From: Apricaphanius iberus
Lineage: Eukaryota; Chordata; Actinopteri; Cyprinodontiformes; Aphaniidae
Direction of reading: 5' to 3'
Length of the DNA: 64,000 nt
NCBI GenBank assembly: GCA_028564705.1
Contig: JAPXFQ010000899.1
Location: forward strand, 4,650,001-4,714,000
Of the stretch, positions 26,801 through 34,790 are shown one piece after another. How positions within the stretch are numbered: the stretch's first letter is position 1; every line of letters begins with the position of its first letter. Both the position numbers and the translations under genes were made by a program. The notes beneath the pieces are model-generated. The model saw only the letters and a program-made list of their open reading frames with translations. It was not told where the DNA came from and ran no database searches.

Positions 26801-27997
26801 ATGAACACTATAAACAACCTCACCACATTGGATTCATCATTCCAGTTTTTTGGGATCAATTGGGTCACATAATTCCTGATTATTGAGTTTCCTGACAAAT
26901 CTAAAGAATTTAATTTTGTCAATGGTGAAACCAAATTGGTGAAAATTGTTTTCTTAACACTGAAAAGTCTCTTTTTACTGCTGTAAAAAGATATGCTTTC
27001 TGTTCAGGAGCTGAAATCACAATCTCTTTTATTGTATTTCACATCTTCTGAAATAGAACAGTAGAACATGACTCTGAGGCAGCTTTGATTTCTTTTTTTT
27101 CACAAAGCAAAGCTATTCCTTACTGTTAACATGGCTTTAAAACTTCGTTCATCTGAATGCATGCCTCGCAAATGCATTCATAAGCCTTGAAGTTCCACAC
27201 TTTAAACATTATAACCAAAACATTTATGTATTTTGTTTGTATGTTAGTGACAGATCATCACAAAATAGTACATACTTAATATTCTCCTAATCCACTTATT
27301 TTTGTACGCGCCACAAATTCTACCTGTAGGGTTGCGGCAACAAGAAATCCATTGTTAAAAGTCTTAACCGAATTTGTTTGCAGTTTGCCACAAGCCAGGG
27401 GTCATAGCAAACATGTATAAGAAGGTGATCTAGTCAGATGAGACCAAAACTGAATATGCCTAGCCCTTGTCTGCCATGCATATCACCCTGAATAACTTAG
27501 ATAAAGAAAATAAATGTTTAATTGGTTCAGTCAACGTCTCAACCGAAAACTCATCTGAGAATTTAGTGTGGCCTTGATTGTTCGCAGATTATCCTCAACC
27601 TCAGTAAAGCTGATAGAAAAATACCTTTTAATAAAATTGCATTCATAACTGCAGTAAAAAAAAAAATTTTGCAAAGTCTAGACTTATGGGATTGAATATG
27701 AAGGCCAGCTACACATTTCAGATTTTATTTTAAAAATATTTTGAAACATGATTTTTTGCACCTCCAAATTAAATGTCATAAGGTTTGTGGTTGTAGTGTT
27801 GCAAAATGCAAATAATAAAAGCAATGGGCAATTTATGGGAGAATTAACTGAACAGTCAATTACAAATACTAGCTCAGTTTCAACTTTAATCTTTTGTTAT
27901 TGAGGTAACAGAGTTTTCGTCTGCATAAATTCTGCTTTTTTTATTATTGCAGGAGTCTTCTTTCATGAGCCGATTGAGGAAAAAACTTGAAAAGTGA
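11786..27997 (+). CDS. pde9a: pde9a, cGMP-specific 3',5'-cyclic phosphodiesterase 9A, complete, 18 coding exons
   Basis: Hydrolyses cGMP to 5'-GMP with high affinity and lowers cytosolic cGMP. Exons: 11786-11854, 13572-13642, 14493-14570, 14747-14790, 14864-14921, 15101-15171, 15246-15333, 18418-18499, 18587-18661, 18751-18837, 18948-19052, 20445-20527, 20814-20970, 22796-22909, 23172-23276, 23363-23491, 23578-23673, 27953-27997. They join in unbroken phase to 1557 nt (518 codons plus TGA); the human A2 form is 533. Metal ligands are His258, His294, Asp295 and Asp404; the proton-donor His is 254; the nucleotide glutamine is Gln455 with Phe458. These sit two residues off human PDE9A2 numbering. 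The HNFRH and HDLDHPG signatures are intact. No GAF or PAS domain is present, as expected for PDE9. The N-terminus (MGSSSSAF, then IYLDVDG) matches the short PDE9A form. The C-terminus is shorter than the human one and least certain. Introns hold many transposons, the largest being 23674-27952. Confidence 0.93.
11855..13571 (+). other. pde9a intron 1
   Basis: AT-rich. A 120-codon open frame at 12448-12810 has no recognisable domain. A perfect 14-bp inverted repeat lies inside it at 12604-12634. No transposon family was recognised. Confidence 0.5.
12604..12634. repeat. hairpin, 14-bp perfect arms with 3-nt loop
   Basis: Left arm 12604-12617 (AATTCATTGGAACT) and right arm 12621-12634 are exact reverse complements around TTC. 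Confidence 0.85.
13572..13642 (+). CDS. pde9a: pde9a exon 2 (residues 24-46)
   Basis: Acceptor ATTTCAG ends at 13571; donor GTCCGT at 13643. Encodes [17 protein letters not shown] and then SSSNLPR, aligned to human VIFSKYCNSSDIMDLFC. Confidence 0.9.
13800..14427 (-). mobile_element. short Tc1/mariner copy in pde9a intron 2
   Basis: Ends are inverted: CCTTGCAAAAGTTTTCACCC at the left and AAAATTTTTGCAAGGCACTG at the right. Between them, in minus orientation, are the usual Tc1 blocks, such as GAGCTGTGGATCTCTTCAGG and AACAGTGCTCTGTGAGATGG. It is about 630 bp against about 1.6 kb for a full element, so internally deleted and non-coding. Confidence 0.72.
14493..14570 (+). CDS. pde9a: pde9a exon 3 (residues 47-72)
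   Basis: Acceptor TTTCAACAG ends at 14492; donor GTAAAA at 14571. Contains [15 protein letters not shown], matching human DAMVSIDPTMPANSE. Confidence 0.9.
14747..14790 (+). CDS. pde9a: pde9a exon 4 (residues 73-87)
   Basis: Acceptor TTAACAG ends at 14746; donor GTAAAG at 14791. A 44-nt exon encoding [14 protein letters not shown], the least conserved part of the N-terminal region. It is accepted because it keeps phase between its neighbours. Confidence 0.8.
14864..14921 (+). CDS. pde9a: pde9a exon 5 (residues 88-106), NAGNAG acceptor
   Basis: Encodes [20 protein letters not shown], matching human EREELIQSVLAQVAEQFSR. The acceptor is CAGCAG, so the exon may start at 14864 or 14867, with or without one Ala. 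Donor GTAACA at 14922. Confidence 0.9.
15101..15171 (+). CDS. pde9a: pde9a exon 6 (residues 107-130)
   Basis: Acceptor TCTGTCAG ends at 15100; donor GTAAGT at 15172. Encodes [20 protein letters not shown], the start of the helical, coiled-coil-like dimer segment found N-terminal to the PDE9 catalytic domain. Confidence 0.92.
15246..15333 (+). CDS. pde9a: pde9a exon 7 (residues 131-159)
   Basis: Acceptor TTTCAG ends at 15245; donor GTGATA at 15334. Encodes [19 protein letters not shown] and a charged end, matching human LEGLKVVEIEKCKSDIKKM. Confidence 0.92.
15405..16225. other. pde9a intron 7, left part: possible hAT-like end
   Basis: Begins with CAGTGGCGAGCCACG, which resembles hAT-type terminal repeats. 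No matching partner end was found. The portion at 15970-16140 is GC-richer and contains an AGCCAATCAGAGG box. Otherwise unrecognised. Confidence 0.25.
16228..16487 (+). mobile_element. LINE ORF2 C-terminal fragment, left half, interrupted by a solo LTR
   Basis: Translation in shifting frames gives [12 protein letters not shown], then [19 protein letters not shown] and TFKHF, the C-terminal block of a fish non-LTR reverse transcriptase (KLWNSLPLSIR and similar). Frameshifts and stops are present. The sequence continues after 18035, so it is the target of the LTR insertion. Confidence 0.75.
16493..18030. mobile_element. solo LTR, 1538 bp, with 5-bp target duplication
   Basis: Starts TGTTGTGG and ends CCCCAACA, the TG...CA ends of an LTR. 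It is flanked on both sides by AAGAC (16488-16492 and 18031-18035). Removing it rejoins a LINE 3' region. No internal second LTR, primer site or coding region was seen, so it is best explained as a solo LTR left by LTR-LTR recombination. A 5-bp duplication fits Gypsy or BEL/Pao. The overlapping 151- and 117-codon open frames at 17380-17984 are accidental. The orientation is undetermined. Confidence 0.75.
16952..16990. promoter_or_regulatory. perfect hairpin with GACGTC cores inside the solo LTR
   Basis: 17-bp arms (16952-16968 and 16974-16990) around a 5-nt loop. Each arm carries GACGTC, the core of a cyclic-AMP response element, and a separate ATGACGTCC lies just upstream near 16912. The region is CpG-rich in contrast to its surroundings, as expected for an LTR promoter. 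Function is inferred. Confidence 0.5.
18036..18242 (+). mobile_element. LINE 3' end, right half
   Basis: Continues the fragment before the solo LTR: ACATCTTTTTAAATTGGC encodes the THLFKL-type end, followed by a 3' untranslated end with GTACAGCACTTTGG, CTATATGAATAAAGG and an ATTATT tail, typical of fish LINEs. Confidence 0.72.
18418..18499 (+). CDS. pde9a: pde9a exon 8 (residues 160-187)
   Basis: Acceptor GATTTTAG ends at 18417; donor GTAATT at 18500. Encodes [20 protein letters not shown] and DVPTYPK, matching human [20 protein letters not shown]. Confidence 0.92.
18587..18661 (+). CDS. pde9a: pde9a exon 9 (residues 188-212)
   Basis: Acceptor CATTCAG ends at 18586; donor GTCTGT at 18662. 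Encodes [19 protein letters not shown], the entry to the catalytic domain. A second AG 16 bases downstream (CTCAG) would drop YTLSQ; the human YLLSPETIEAL supports the upstream site. Confidence 0.92.
18751..18837 (+). CDS. pde9a: pde9a exon 10 (residues 213-241)
   Basis: Acceptor GGCAACAG ends at 18750; donor GTAAAT at 18838. Encodes [18 protein letters not shown] and then [11 protein letters not shown], catalytic-domain helices. Confidence 0.94.
18948..19052 (+). CDS. pde9a: pde9a exon 11 (residues 242-276), HNFRH motif
   Basis: Acceptor TTCTCCTAG ends at 18947; donor GTATGG at 19053. Contains [12 protein letters not shown], with His254 the proton donor and His258 a metal ligand by family knowledge. 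Confidence 0.95.
19070..20345 (+). mobile_element. decayed Tc1/mariner in pde9a intron 11
   Basis: Runs from a CTTGTAAAAGTATTAATTC end through AGCTGTTCTGTGAAAGCC and CTCTGGAGGAGCTGCAAAG to CTGGTAGAGACCCCACGAGA and a final TTTCAAAGGGTATATCATG. The order matches a common teleost Tc1 family in plus orientation, with the middle of the transposase missing. Confidence 0.68.
20445..20527 (+). CDS. pde9a: pde9a exon 12 (residues 277-303), HDLDHPG motif
   Basis: Acceptor CCTGCAG ends at 20444; donor GTAAGA at 20528. Contains [11 protein letters not shown], the class I phosphodiesterase signature with His294 and Asp295 as metal ligands. Confidence 0.95.
20814..20970 (+). CDS. pde9a: pde9a exon 13 (residues 304-356)
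   Basis: Acceptor CTACCAG ends at 20813; donor GTGAGA at 20971. Encodes [28 protein letters not shown] and [10 protein letters not shown], nearly identical to human. Confidence 0.95.
21540..22020 (-). pseudogene. pogo-type transposase N-terminal fragment with terminal repeat
   Basis: Minus-strand translation contains [20 protein letters not shown], then [13 protein letters not shown] and, after a stop, [12 protein letters not shown]. This matches the helix-turn-helix start of pogo/Tigger-like transposases of fish (psq-type DNA-binding domain). The right edge reads AGCTTATAGTCCGAAAATTA, the terminal sequence often found with such elements. Frame-broken and truncated before the catalytic domain. 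Confidence 0.6.
22240..22562. repeat. two direct copies of a ~120-bp unit in pde9a intron 13
   Basis: Unit 1 at about 22240-22362 and unit 2 at about 22442-22562. Both contain AAAAGTCATAATT, then GGGTTCCCATCCCATCTTTG and CTCCAGCCCTCTG, with scattered differences. The family is not recognised. Confidence 0.8.
22796..22909 (+). CDS. pde9a: pde9a exon 14 (residues 357-394)
   Basis: Acceptor TTTTCAG ends at 22795. Encodes [18 protein letters not shown] and NEEHVTC. Donor GTATGT at 22910 keeps phase with exon 15; a competing GTGCGT at 22906 would shift the frame. Confidence 0.93.
23172..23276 (+). CDS. pde9a: pde9a exon 15 (residues 395-429), catalytic Asp404
   Basis: Acceptor AATTTAG ends at 23171; donor GTGTCT at 23277. 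Contains [20 protein letters not shown], in which Asp404 is the fourth protein metal ligand. Confidence 0.95.
23363..23491 (+). CDS. pde9a: pde9a exon 16 (residues 430-472), Gln455
   Basis: Acceptor TTTTAAG ends at 23362; donor GTACTG at 23492. Contains [20 protein letters not shown] with Gln455, which contacts the guanine, and Phe458, which stacks on the purine. Confidence 0.95.
23578..23673 (+). CDS. pde9a: pde9a exon 17 (residues 473-504)
   Basis: Acceptor TGACCAG ends at 23577; donor GTAGTC at 23674. Encodes [20 protein letters not shown] and [12 protein letters not shown], the last helices of the catalytic domain. Reading through the donor adds [10 protein letters not shown] and more before a stop at 23737-23739. 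Confidence 0.92.
23706..24180. mobile_element. hAT-like MITE in pde9a intron 17
   Basis: Left part AAGCCATGTCCACACGTAG and later GTTTTTAGAAAGATTCATTT and TTTACGTATGGATGACAGG. This combination of complementary 'CCACACGTA' and 'TACGTATGGA' motifs is typical of a widespread teleost MITE. The outer right terminus seems lost. Confidence 0.5.
24181..25910. other. pde9a intron 17, mixed transposon debris
   Basis: Contains several GC-richer pieces: GGTGGCGGTAGTGCACCAAT near 24495, resembling a common fish repeat, and GACGCCGACGTTTGTGGCGG near 25770. No coding region with recognisable motifs; the 135-137-codon open frames on the two strands overlap and look accidental. Confidence 0.4.
25911..27330. 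other. pde9a intron 17, AT-rich, nothing recognised
   Basis: Strongly AT-rich without recognised repeats or exons. Confidence 0.5.
27340..27870 (+). mobile_element. decayed Tc1/mariner before the last pde9a exon
   Basis: TTGCAGTTTGCCACAAGCCA, then AGCAAACATGTATAAGAAGG and GTCAGATGAGACCAAAACTG, the block that encodes the first catalytic Asp region (WSDETK) in intact Tc1 copies. Only scraps of the 3' end remain after it. Confidence 0.65.
27953..27997 (+). CDS. pde9a: pde9a exon 18, probable terminal coding exon (residues 505-518)
   Basis: Acceptor TTATTATTGCAG ends at 27952 after a T-rich tract. Encodes [14 protein letters not shown] then TGA at 27995-27997, in phase with exon 17. It is short and not conserved with the human tail that I recall, so it rests on the splice site, phase and the AATAAA 372 bases downstream. 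Confidence 0.6.
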   Translation, partial: ESSFMSRLRKKLEK

Positions 27998-28368
27998 GCG
28001 AGGCCACAGTGAACACATCATGTGCTGCGAACTGAAAATGACAGCTGAAGCAGGGGGCCTAGATAAAAGTGAGACAGCTCTACAACATGCTGAACTAAAA
28101 TTAGGCAATGCATTTCTTGAACTTTGACTTAAACTTCATAGTGGATGATAACAGGAGGTGCTGATCTTCCATGCATATTTTGATGTGAAGCACTGCTCTC
28201 TTCATATTTACATTTATTTAGTAAAATAATTGGGAAGACTTTCTCTAAACAGAAAATAATTTATTTTAATGTATTGTATGCACTGACAATCTGTAGAGCT
28301 AGTGAGTTTTCCTAGTAAATAAATAAAATAAAATGGACTGAAGCGGCACATTTTAAATTAAATCTAGC

Positions 28369-28374
28369 AATAAA
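28369..28374 (+). terminator. candidate pde9a polyadenylation signal
   Basis: AATAAA 372 bases after the stop codon, followed by a T/G-rich stretch. Additional overlapping AATAAA-like motifs lie at 28317-28333. Confidence 0.5.
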
Positions 28375-29759
28375 GTTTTGGTTTGCATCATCAAATGAGT
28401 GTTTTTCTTGCTTCATACTTTTAGCTGCTTCATTCTTGAAGTATTAATTGTTTGCTGAAATAGAGTGCATGCAGTAACTCGCCAAACTTTGTAGGTTTGC
28501 TTTTGATATTATGCTCCAATAGTTTAGATGCCCCCTGCTGGACCAGAGGCTCAAAGAGCTTTTGATTTTTTACAGGACAGGGTTACCGCAGTAACAGTTT
28601 CAAACACATGTGCAAAAGAAAACTTTTACAGTTTGAAAGTTTTATCCATCAAATCAAATGTAAAAGCTAATATAATACGTAATTGCTGCTGTTGTATTTG
28701 GGTTAGATTTAATCCAAACTTTAACTGATTGTTAGTGCAACAGGCTGTGTTCTAGTGGTTCATTTTTAAGAAAGAATGAAACTTTAATCAAGTCTTTAAA
28801 ACTCTCACAGACACATAACAGTGGCCGGCTTAGGTGTATCTGGGCCTCCTCGACAAATTCTGCGTAGAACCCTATACTGTACACTCTTGGGCCAGCCCTG
28901 CTGATATCCAGAACAAAGTGCTCAAAGATTTATTTCAATTGAACTCTTTCAAACTTTTTATACTCTGCTATTTCATAACATAGTCTTAAGCACTGTTGAT
29001 TTACATCCAAAACAATTATACACAAATGCATTTAGTTCAAAGGTTCACCGAGAATTATAGAGGTATATATATATATACAGAGGTATATATATATATATAC
29101 CTCTGTCAAGAAATTCATGTTTTTTTCCAGGGTTTGTCTGTTAGTTTGCAACATTACTGAAAAAGTTATTGGTGGGTATTGATGAAATCTCTTGAAACAT
29201 CTGTAACAGGATACAGAAAAAGTGATTGAAATTTGGGGCTTATCTGAAAAGGCTGTATATATTTAGCAGCCAGAAGAGAGCAAAGTGAGTTTGCTTGTAG
29301 AAGCTAACCGCGACATGGGGGAACACATTCATGGTTGCGTTATTTGTGGACATAGACATCAGCATTTCAGTTTTTACCAAAGAACGAAGAGGTGAGTAAG
29401 AAACTGTTGAAAATTGGTCCCTGGATCTCCACCAGTAAGGTAACTTAGTTATATGGGTGAAGGGAAGAGTTACATTGCTCTTAGCGTATCATAGGTAAGA
29501 CATTTGCAAAACATGAATGTTGAAAGGTAAGACTAGTAATCCTGTTGTTCTTCCCCAACCACCACACCATCTGGAAAATTTTAACCTCCTGAAATAGTAG
29601 TGTTTTTTTTCAACAAAAAACAACCCACAAGACATTGATTTTAACTAGAAACTAATGCAAATTTTGCGAAATAACGAGTGAATCAGACCCTTAATCTAAT
29701 TAATCTAAATTCATTATAATAGAGCTGTGTCAAATGCAAATTTGTTTTAGTTTTAATAC
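28375..29759. other. intergenic with short palindromes
   Basis: No gene recognised. A piece at about 28821-28902 begins CAGTGGCCGGCTTAGG and ends GGGCCAGCCCTG and may be a hAT scrap. The palindrome at 29077-29106 is listed separately. Confidence 0.4.
29077..29106. repeat. perfect 30-bp AT-rich palindrome
   Basis: ACAGAGGTA at the left, its reverse complement at the right, and alternating TA between. A half copy (TAGAGGTATATATA) directly precedes it. Confidence 0.9.
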
Positions 29760-30480
29760 AATGCTGTCAAACCCAACAGTTTTATAAAAACAGCTTTGCA
29801 GAAAACCAGACATTTGCATTAAACCTTCCTTCCGATTAGCACCTTCATCTTGAGAAAGTGCAGGGTGAGTGTGAGTTGAAGAAAATCCCTCCTCTAAGAG
29901 GAAAACACCTCCATTTGAACCAGGCCCAGAATGAGCAGCTATCCATCTCATGCAGCTTTTAGTTAAACAGGAAAAATACAAACAAAAACAGGACTATTGG
30001 GAAAATATATTATATTATATTCAAATGTTGCAATTAATAGCAGTCAGAGTAAAAACAATATAAATAAGGTAAAATAGTACTAAACTTAGGACAGCCCAAG
30101 GCTTGGTCAAAAAAAGTTTTAAAACTGGAGCTGGTTCCACTGGAGTGAAGCCTGATAACTTAAAGATCCGTCTCCCATTTTAGAAGCTACAGAAGCCCCA
30201 AGTAAACCCGCAGTCTAGGAGCAAAACGGTGTGCTGGAAATAATCAAAATTAAGAAGTCTGTCAAATAAGATTAAGCTTTACTATTTATGGCTTTACAAT
30301 GAAGTAACACTTTTCAAGTCTCAATCAGGATTCTGACTGCATCATTTTGGATCATGTGGAGGCTTTTAAAGGGGCTTTTAGATCTGATTATAGTATTGTG
30401 AATATAAAGAATTAAAATAGCCCAGCTGTAGAGGAACAAATGCATTGGTTTGATGTTCTGGATCGCTTTTAGCAGCTAAC
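29760..30480 (+). repeat. dispersed teleost repeat, second copy
   Basis: Contains AATGAGCAGCTATCCATCTC (compare CATGAGCAGCTATCTGCTGC near 5647) and downstream AATTAAAATAGCCCAGCTGT, parts of the same common fish repeat as at 5384-5745. No coding potential. Confidence 0.45.
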
Positions 30481-30908
30481 TTGCAACAAATCATGCTGGA
30501 ACAGGGAGGTACTAGAAACAGATTCTGAATGTGGACACGTGTAGATCATTATGAATCCTGGTGTTATTACTTCCACCAAGGAGGTTATGTTTTTGCCAAG
30601 GTTTTTTTTTTTTTTTTTTTAAGTGACAGTGTGTTTCCTAGCAATAGGGGGCAATACATGCCTAAATCATTCCAAGCAAGCGGTATTTTTATTAAATACC
30701 ACTTACCGAATAAACCTTGCTCTGCAAGATGGATTCTCGTGAAATTTTGAATTTTCTAAACTCATGAGTATCCATCTTGTACCGCTCCACTCAAAGCCGT
30801 TCGACCTCCTACCCATATTTCACCGACCAATCGCTTCTCAATTTTGTACTTTGGGGCTGGAGTTCAAATGTGATGATAGTATCAAGTGCCCAGCTAAGTG
30901 AAACAAAC

Positions 30909-31090
30909 ATGGCCACAAAGGTCAATTCTTGTGTAGAAGGAGCTATTGAATCAGTTGTAGAGGAACTTGACACTATTTCTTTGTTAAAAAATGAGCAAAG
31001 GGAAGCACTTTGTGAATTTCTTGATGGAAAAAAATGTGTGTGCTTTTCTCCCAACTGGATTTGGCAAGAGCCAGTGCCAGCCGGGCGCTA
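30909..31090 (+). pseudogene. RecQ-like DNA helicase N-terminal fragment, frameshifted
   Basis: From ATG at 30909 the frame reads MATKVNSCVEGAIESVVEEL, then LLKNEQREALCEFLDGKK. A frame change in an A7 run at about 31028-31034 then gives CAFLPTGFGKS, a Walker A (motif I) of a RecQ-type helicase preceded by a Q-motif-like region. After this the similarity is lost. The whole helicase core (DExH, motifs II-VI) is absent. It looks like a scrap of one of the multicopy RecQ-like genes found in fish genomes. Confidence 0.6.
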
Positions 31091-31384
31091 CCTTGCACGT
31101 CCTCCAATCAGCTCAAAATATTCTACCAGATGGCCCTCCCTCTTTCAGACGGCTTCTGCTGCAAAGATTCCAAATCGAAATGTGTAGGCTCGACACAAGA
31201 CAGGGCTACACATAGATCTGGCTGATAACAGGATATCACTGAATGGCGATCTTACTAACACATGGCCATAAGGGCCAAAAATCACAATTGTACACATTTC
31301 TACCACTACAGAAGATTGTTCAAACTTAAAGGAACTTTTAGTACTTAAAAGACCAGAGCCAAAATTAAAAAATGTCATAGGACA

Positions 31385-31600
31385 AAATTAGGGCTAATGA
31401 ATCAATTTAAGAAGTGCTGTGATGTGATTGTTCAGACTTTGGAAGCAGCATTTTTGATGAGCTGCAAGTGCCGGATTGTTTAGTTTTTTACTAGTAAAGA
31501 GATAGTTGCAGCAATCTAACCTACTAAAATGAAAAGCATGTGCCATGTTTTTCTGAGTCTTTTTTATTTCCACAGGAAACTGGCATGGTTTTGGTCCACC
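31385..31600. repeat. dispersed repeat scrap
   Basis: Contains GTTGCAGCAATCTAACCTAC and AAAGCATGTGCCATGTTTTT CTGAGTC, close in style to the repeat ending near 30480. No coding potential. Confidence 0.35.
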
Positions 31601-32035
31601 AATCTCATTCTATAACCAAATATGGCATCTTAAAAAATACAAATATACACAATTTATGTGTGGTCATTGATTAAAAAGCCTATAAATTCAAATATTTTAA
31701 CATCCGCTCTTGTCCATAGCACTGGAGTTAATTTCTCCAAGTTATAATCTCAAAGTTTGAAAGATGAAAGTCCAGCTATGATGATTACTCATTTTAAAAC
31801 ATACAACTGGGTATTGCCAGATGTTTTAGCTATGATGATTAACAGTTTTAAAATGTACAACTGTATAGTCCCAGATGTTTTCAAATACATTGGCTTTGCA
31901 GATCACTGTTTAGCAAAACATCCCAAGTAATGGGAATTAGGCAGGTGGCTGTTTTTTTTTATATCTAAGATGCCTGTCTCATGTAGCAGAGAGAACACCA
32001 TCCAGATTACCTAACTTGTGTTTCATTAAGCTATT

Positions 32036-32200
32036 GGTAAATGGCCTGCATTTGTGTAGTGCTTTATCAATACAGAGGACTCCAAATCACTTGACTCTAC
32101 ATTCAGTCATTCACCCAATTTGACAAGCCAGAAGACATATTTTCCCAAAGATATCCCCACTTTTTCAAGTGTCTACTCCTCCAAGATGTACTTATTAAAT
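32036..32200 (+). repeat. common fish repeat, TAAATGGCCTGCATTTG type
   Basis: GGTAAATGGCCTGCATTTGT, then GTGCTTTATCAATAC and TACATTCAGTCATTCACCC. This short repeat is frequent in teleost genomes. Confidence 0.6.
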
Positions 32201-32203
32201 CCC

Positions 32204-34790
32204 ATTCAATTCAAAAATACTTTATTGATCCCAGAGGGAAATTAAGTGTTGTTGTAGCTCATTACTAATAAATTTTTCAAGGAGTTGTTGTAGACCATGA
32301 TGGCTGTGGAGATAATGGATTTCCTGTAGCAATCTGTGTTGCAGCGAAACTGAAGAAGCCTCCAACTGAAGATACTCTGTTGCTGTAGAAAAGTCTCATG
32401 GAGAGGATGCTCAGGGTTGTCCATAATATTTTTAACTTCATGAAGAATCCTTCTTTGCATCATTATCTCCAGTTGTTCTACAGGTGTACCCAGAACAGAA
32501 CCAGCCTTCTTCATCAGGTTGAGCCGTTTTAAGTCCTTGGCTCTGATGCTGCTACCCAGCAGATGATGGATGAAGAGATGACACTCTCCACCACAGACAT
32601 GTAGAAGATTTGTAGCATCTTGGTGCAAACCTTGAAGGACCTCAGATTCCTCAAAAAGTACTGTCTGCTCTGTCCCTTCTTGTAGACTGCTTTACTGTAG
32701 ATTCTCCAGTCCAGTCTGTTGTCCAGCTGACCTCCGAGGTATCTGTACTCCTCAACCACTTCCACTTCTTCTCTCATGATAGAGGCAGTCTTTGACTTAT
32801 CCCTGTGTCTTCTTGAATCTACAATCATCTCCTTTGTTTTGTTCACATTCAAGGTAAGATGATTGTTTCCACACCATGCCGCAAAACGGTCCACCAGCTC
32901 TCTGTATTCAGCTTCTTCTCCATCTCTGATACACCCTACAATTGCAGAGTCGTCTGAGTATTTCTACAGATGACAGGTTTCCGTCCTATACGGGAAGTCT
33001 GAGGTATACAGAGTGAAAAGGAATGGTGAGAGTCCAGTCCCTTGTGGTGCTCCTTTGACCGGCTACTTTGACACACAATTCTTCAGTCTCACAATCTGTG
33101 GCCTGTTTACCAGGTAGTCATTGATCCAGCTGATTGTTGAGGCTGGATCAGGCTGGATTGTGTTAAATGCACTGGAGAAATCAAAGAACATGATTCCTGC
33201 TTTGACCAGATGACAGGGTGATGATGGCATCTGCAACGCCAACTCCATGGCGATAAACTGCAGGGGGTCCTGATAGGTTTTAGTTTGCTTACTCAGGTGG
33301 GGAAACAGAAGTTTCTCCAGGACCTTCAGGATGTGGGATGTCAGGGCGACAGGTCTATAGTCATTGATGACTGATGGGTGAGTTTTCTTTGGTACTGGAA
33401 CAAGGCAGGATGTCTTCCACAACACTGGAACCTTCTCCTGGGTCAGGCTTAGGTTGAAGAGGTGCTGCAGAATCCCACAGAACCGCTCTGCACATATCTT
33501 CAGGGCTGTGGGACTGACACCATCTGGACCTGCAGCCTTGTTCCGGTTCAGTTTCTCCAAGTGCCTCTTCATCTGACTTCTAGAGACAGACAGGTGGGAG
33601 AGTGAGATAAAAGGGGGTAGCAGCATCTCCTGACTTGGTTGAAGACAAAGTTGTAGAAGTAGAACAGTTCATGACTGAGGTGGAAGAGAAAACATCTGTG
33701 GTGTGACAGGACAGATGTGGGTCAAAGGAGAGTGGGATGTCTCTTTGGCTGGAAACAGGAGATGAGGATGATGAGCTTGTTCCTGAACTGAAACTATTGA
33801 AGAATGTGTTTCAGCTCATTGGCTCTATCAAGACTTCCAGTCCTTCCTGTGTTTAAAGCCTGTGATCTTTTTCATTCCAGACCAGACATCTCTTATATTG
33901 TTCCTCTGTAGTTTGTTCTCCAGCTTCTTCCTGTAAGCCTCTTTGCTGTCTCTGATCTTGACTTTAAGTTGCTTCTGTATACTCCTTAATAACTCCCTAT
34001 TTTCCTCCTTGAAGGCTCTTTTCTTGTTAAGCAGTTCTTTCAGCTCACTGGTGATCCAGGGTTTGTTATTAACGAAGCATCTCACTGTTCTGGAGGCAAT
34101 TATGTTGTCCACACAGAAGTTTATGTAGTCGGTCACACGCTCTGTCATGGTATTGATGTCGTCTCCATGTGGCTGGCAAAGAGTCGTCCAGTTTGTGGAC
34201 TCAAAACAATCCCGCAGGGCTTGTTCAGCCTCATGTGACCATTTTCTAACAGTTCTCTTTGTTGGAGGTTGCCTCTGTACAAGTGGTTTGAAATGTTGGA
34301 AGTGTAGAAGAGAGTGAGACATGATGAAAATCACCAGATATTGCGACAAATGCATTAGGGTGCTGGGTCTGTAGCTTAGAGACAACTGAACTGATGACAT
34401 CACATGCATGGTCGGTAACAGCTGAAGGTGGAATGTAAACAACTGCCAAAATAGCATTGGTGAACTTTCTTGGTAAATAATATGGACGTAAGCTTACTGC
34501 CAAGAGTTCAGTAGCTGGGCTGCAGAGACAACACTTCACAGTAACAATTCCTGGATGACATAATCTGTTGTTAACAAGCACTGCTACTCTACCTCCTTTT
34601 TTCCGGCTCCTCTTCAGATCTCTATCTACTCATACAGTCAGAAAGCCTGGCAGAGAGACGTTGGAGTCGGGATATAATGCTGTAGCCATGTCTCACTGAA
34701 GCACATAACACTGCATTCCCGATACCCAAGCTGAGTCCTTGTCAGGACTTGGAGTTCATCCATCTTGCAAGCTAGTTATCTCACATTTCC
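32204..34790 (-). pseudogene. jockey/L2-like non-LTR retrotransposon (endonuclease plus reverse transcriptase), decayed
   Basis: On the minus strand the order is endonuclease, reverse transcriptase, C-terminal region, 3' end. Endonuclease pieces lie at 34246-34760 (FSETWL-like and AISGDFHHVSLSS). A linker follows at 33828-34270. Reverse transcriptase lies at 33063-33626 (NKAAGPDGVSP, PVPKK, NDYRPVALTS, and FFDFSSAFNTIQP for motif A). GAPQGTGLSPFLFTLY is in the next stretch, then YSDDSAIVG for the catalytic motif, and at 32529-32894 a VNKTKEMIVDSRR and YRYLGGQLDNRLDW end. At least one stop precedes the YSDD motif, a block between motif A and the next motif is missing, and several frameshifts occur, so it is dead. 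The 3' end (plus strand TACTTTATTGATCCCAGAGG) abuts 32204. Confidence 0.85.

Noticed and set aside
30777..31187. 136-codon frame as an intact protein
   Set aside because: Only the middle part is helicase-like. The true helicase frame shifts at the A-run, so the continuous frame is chimeric.
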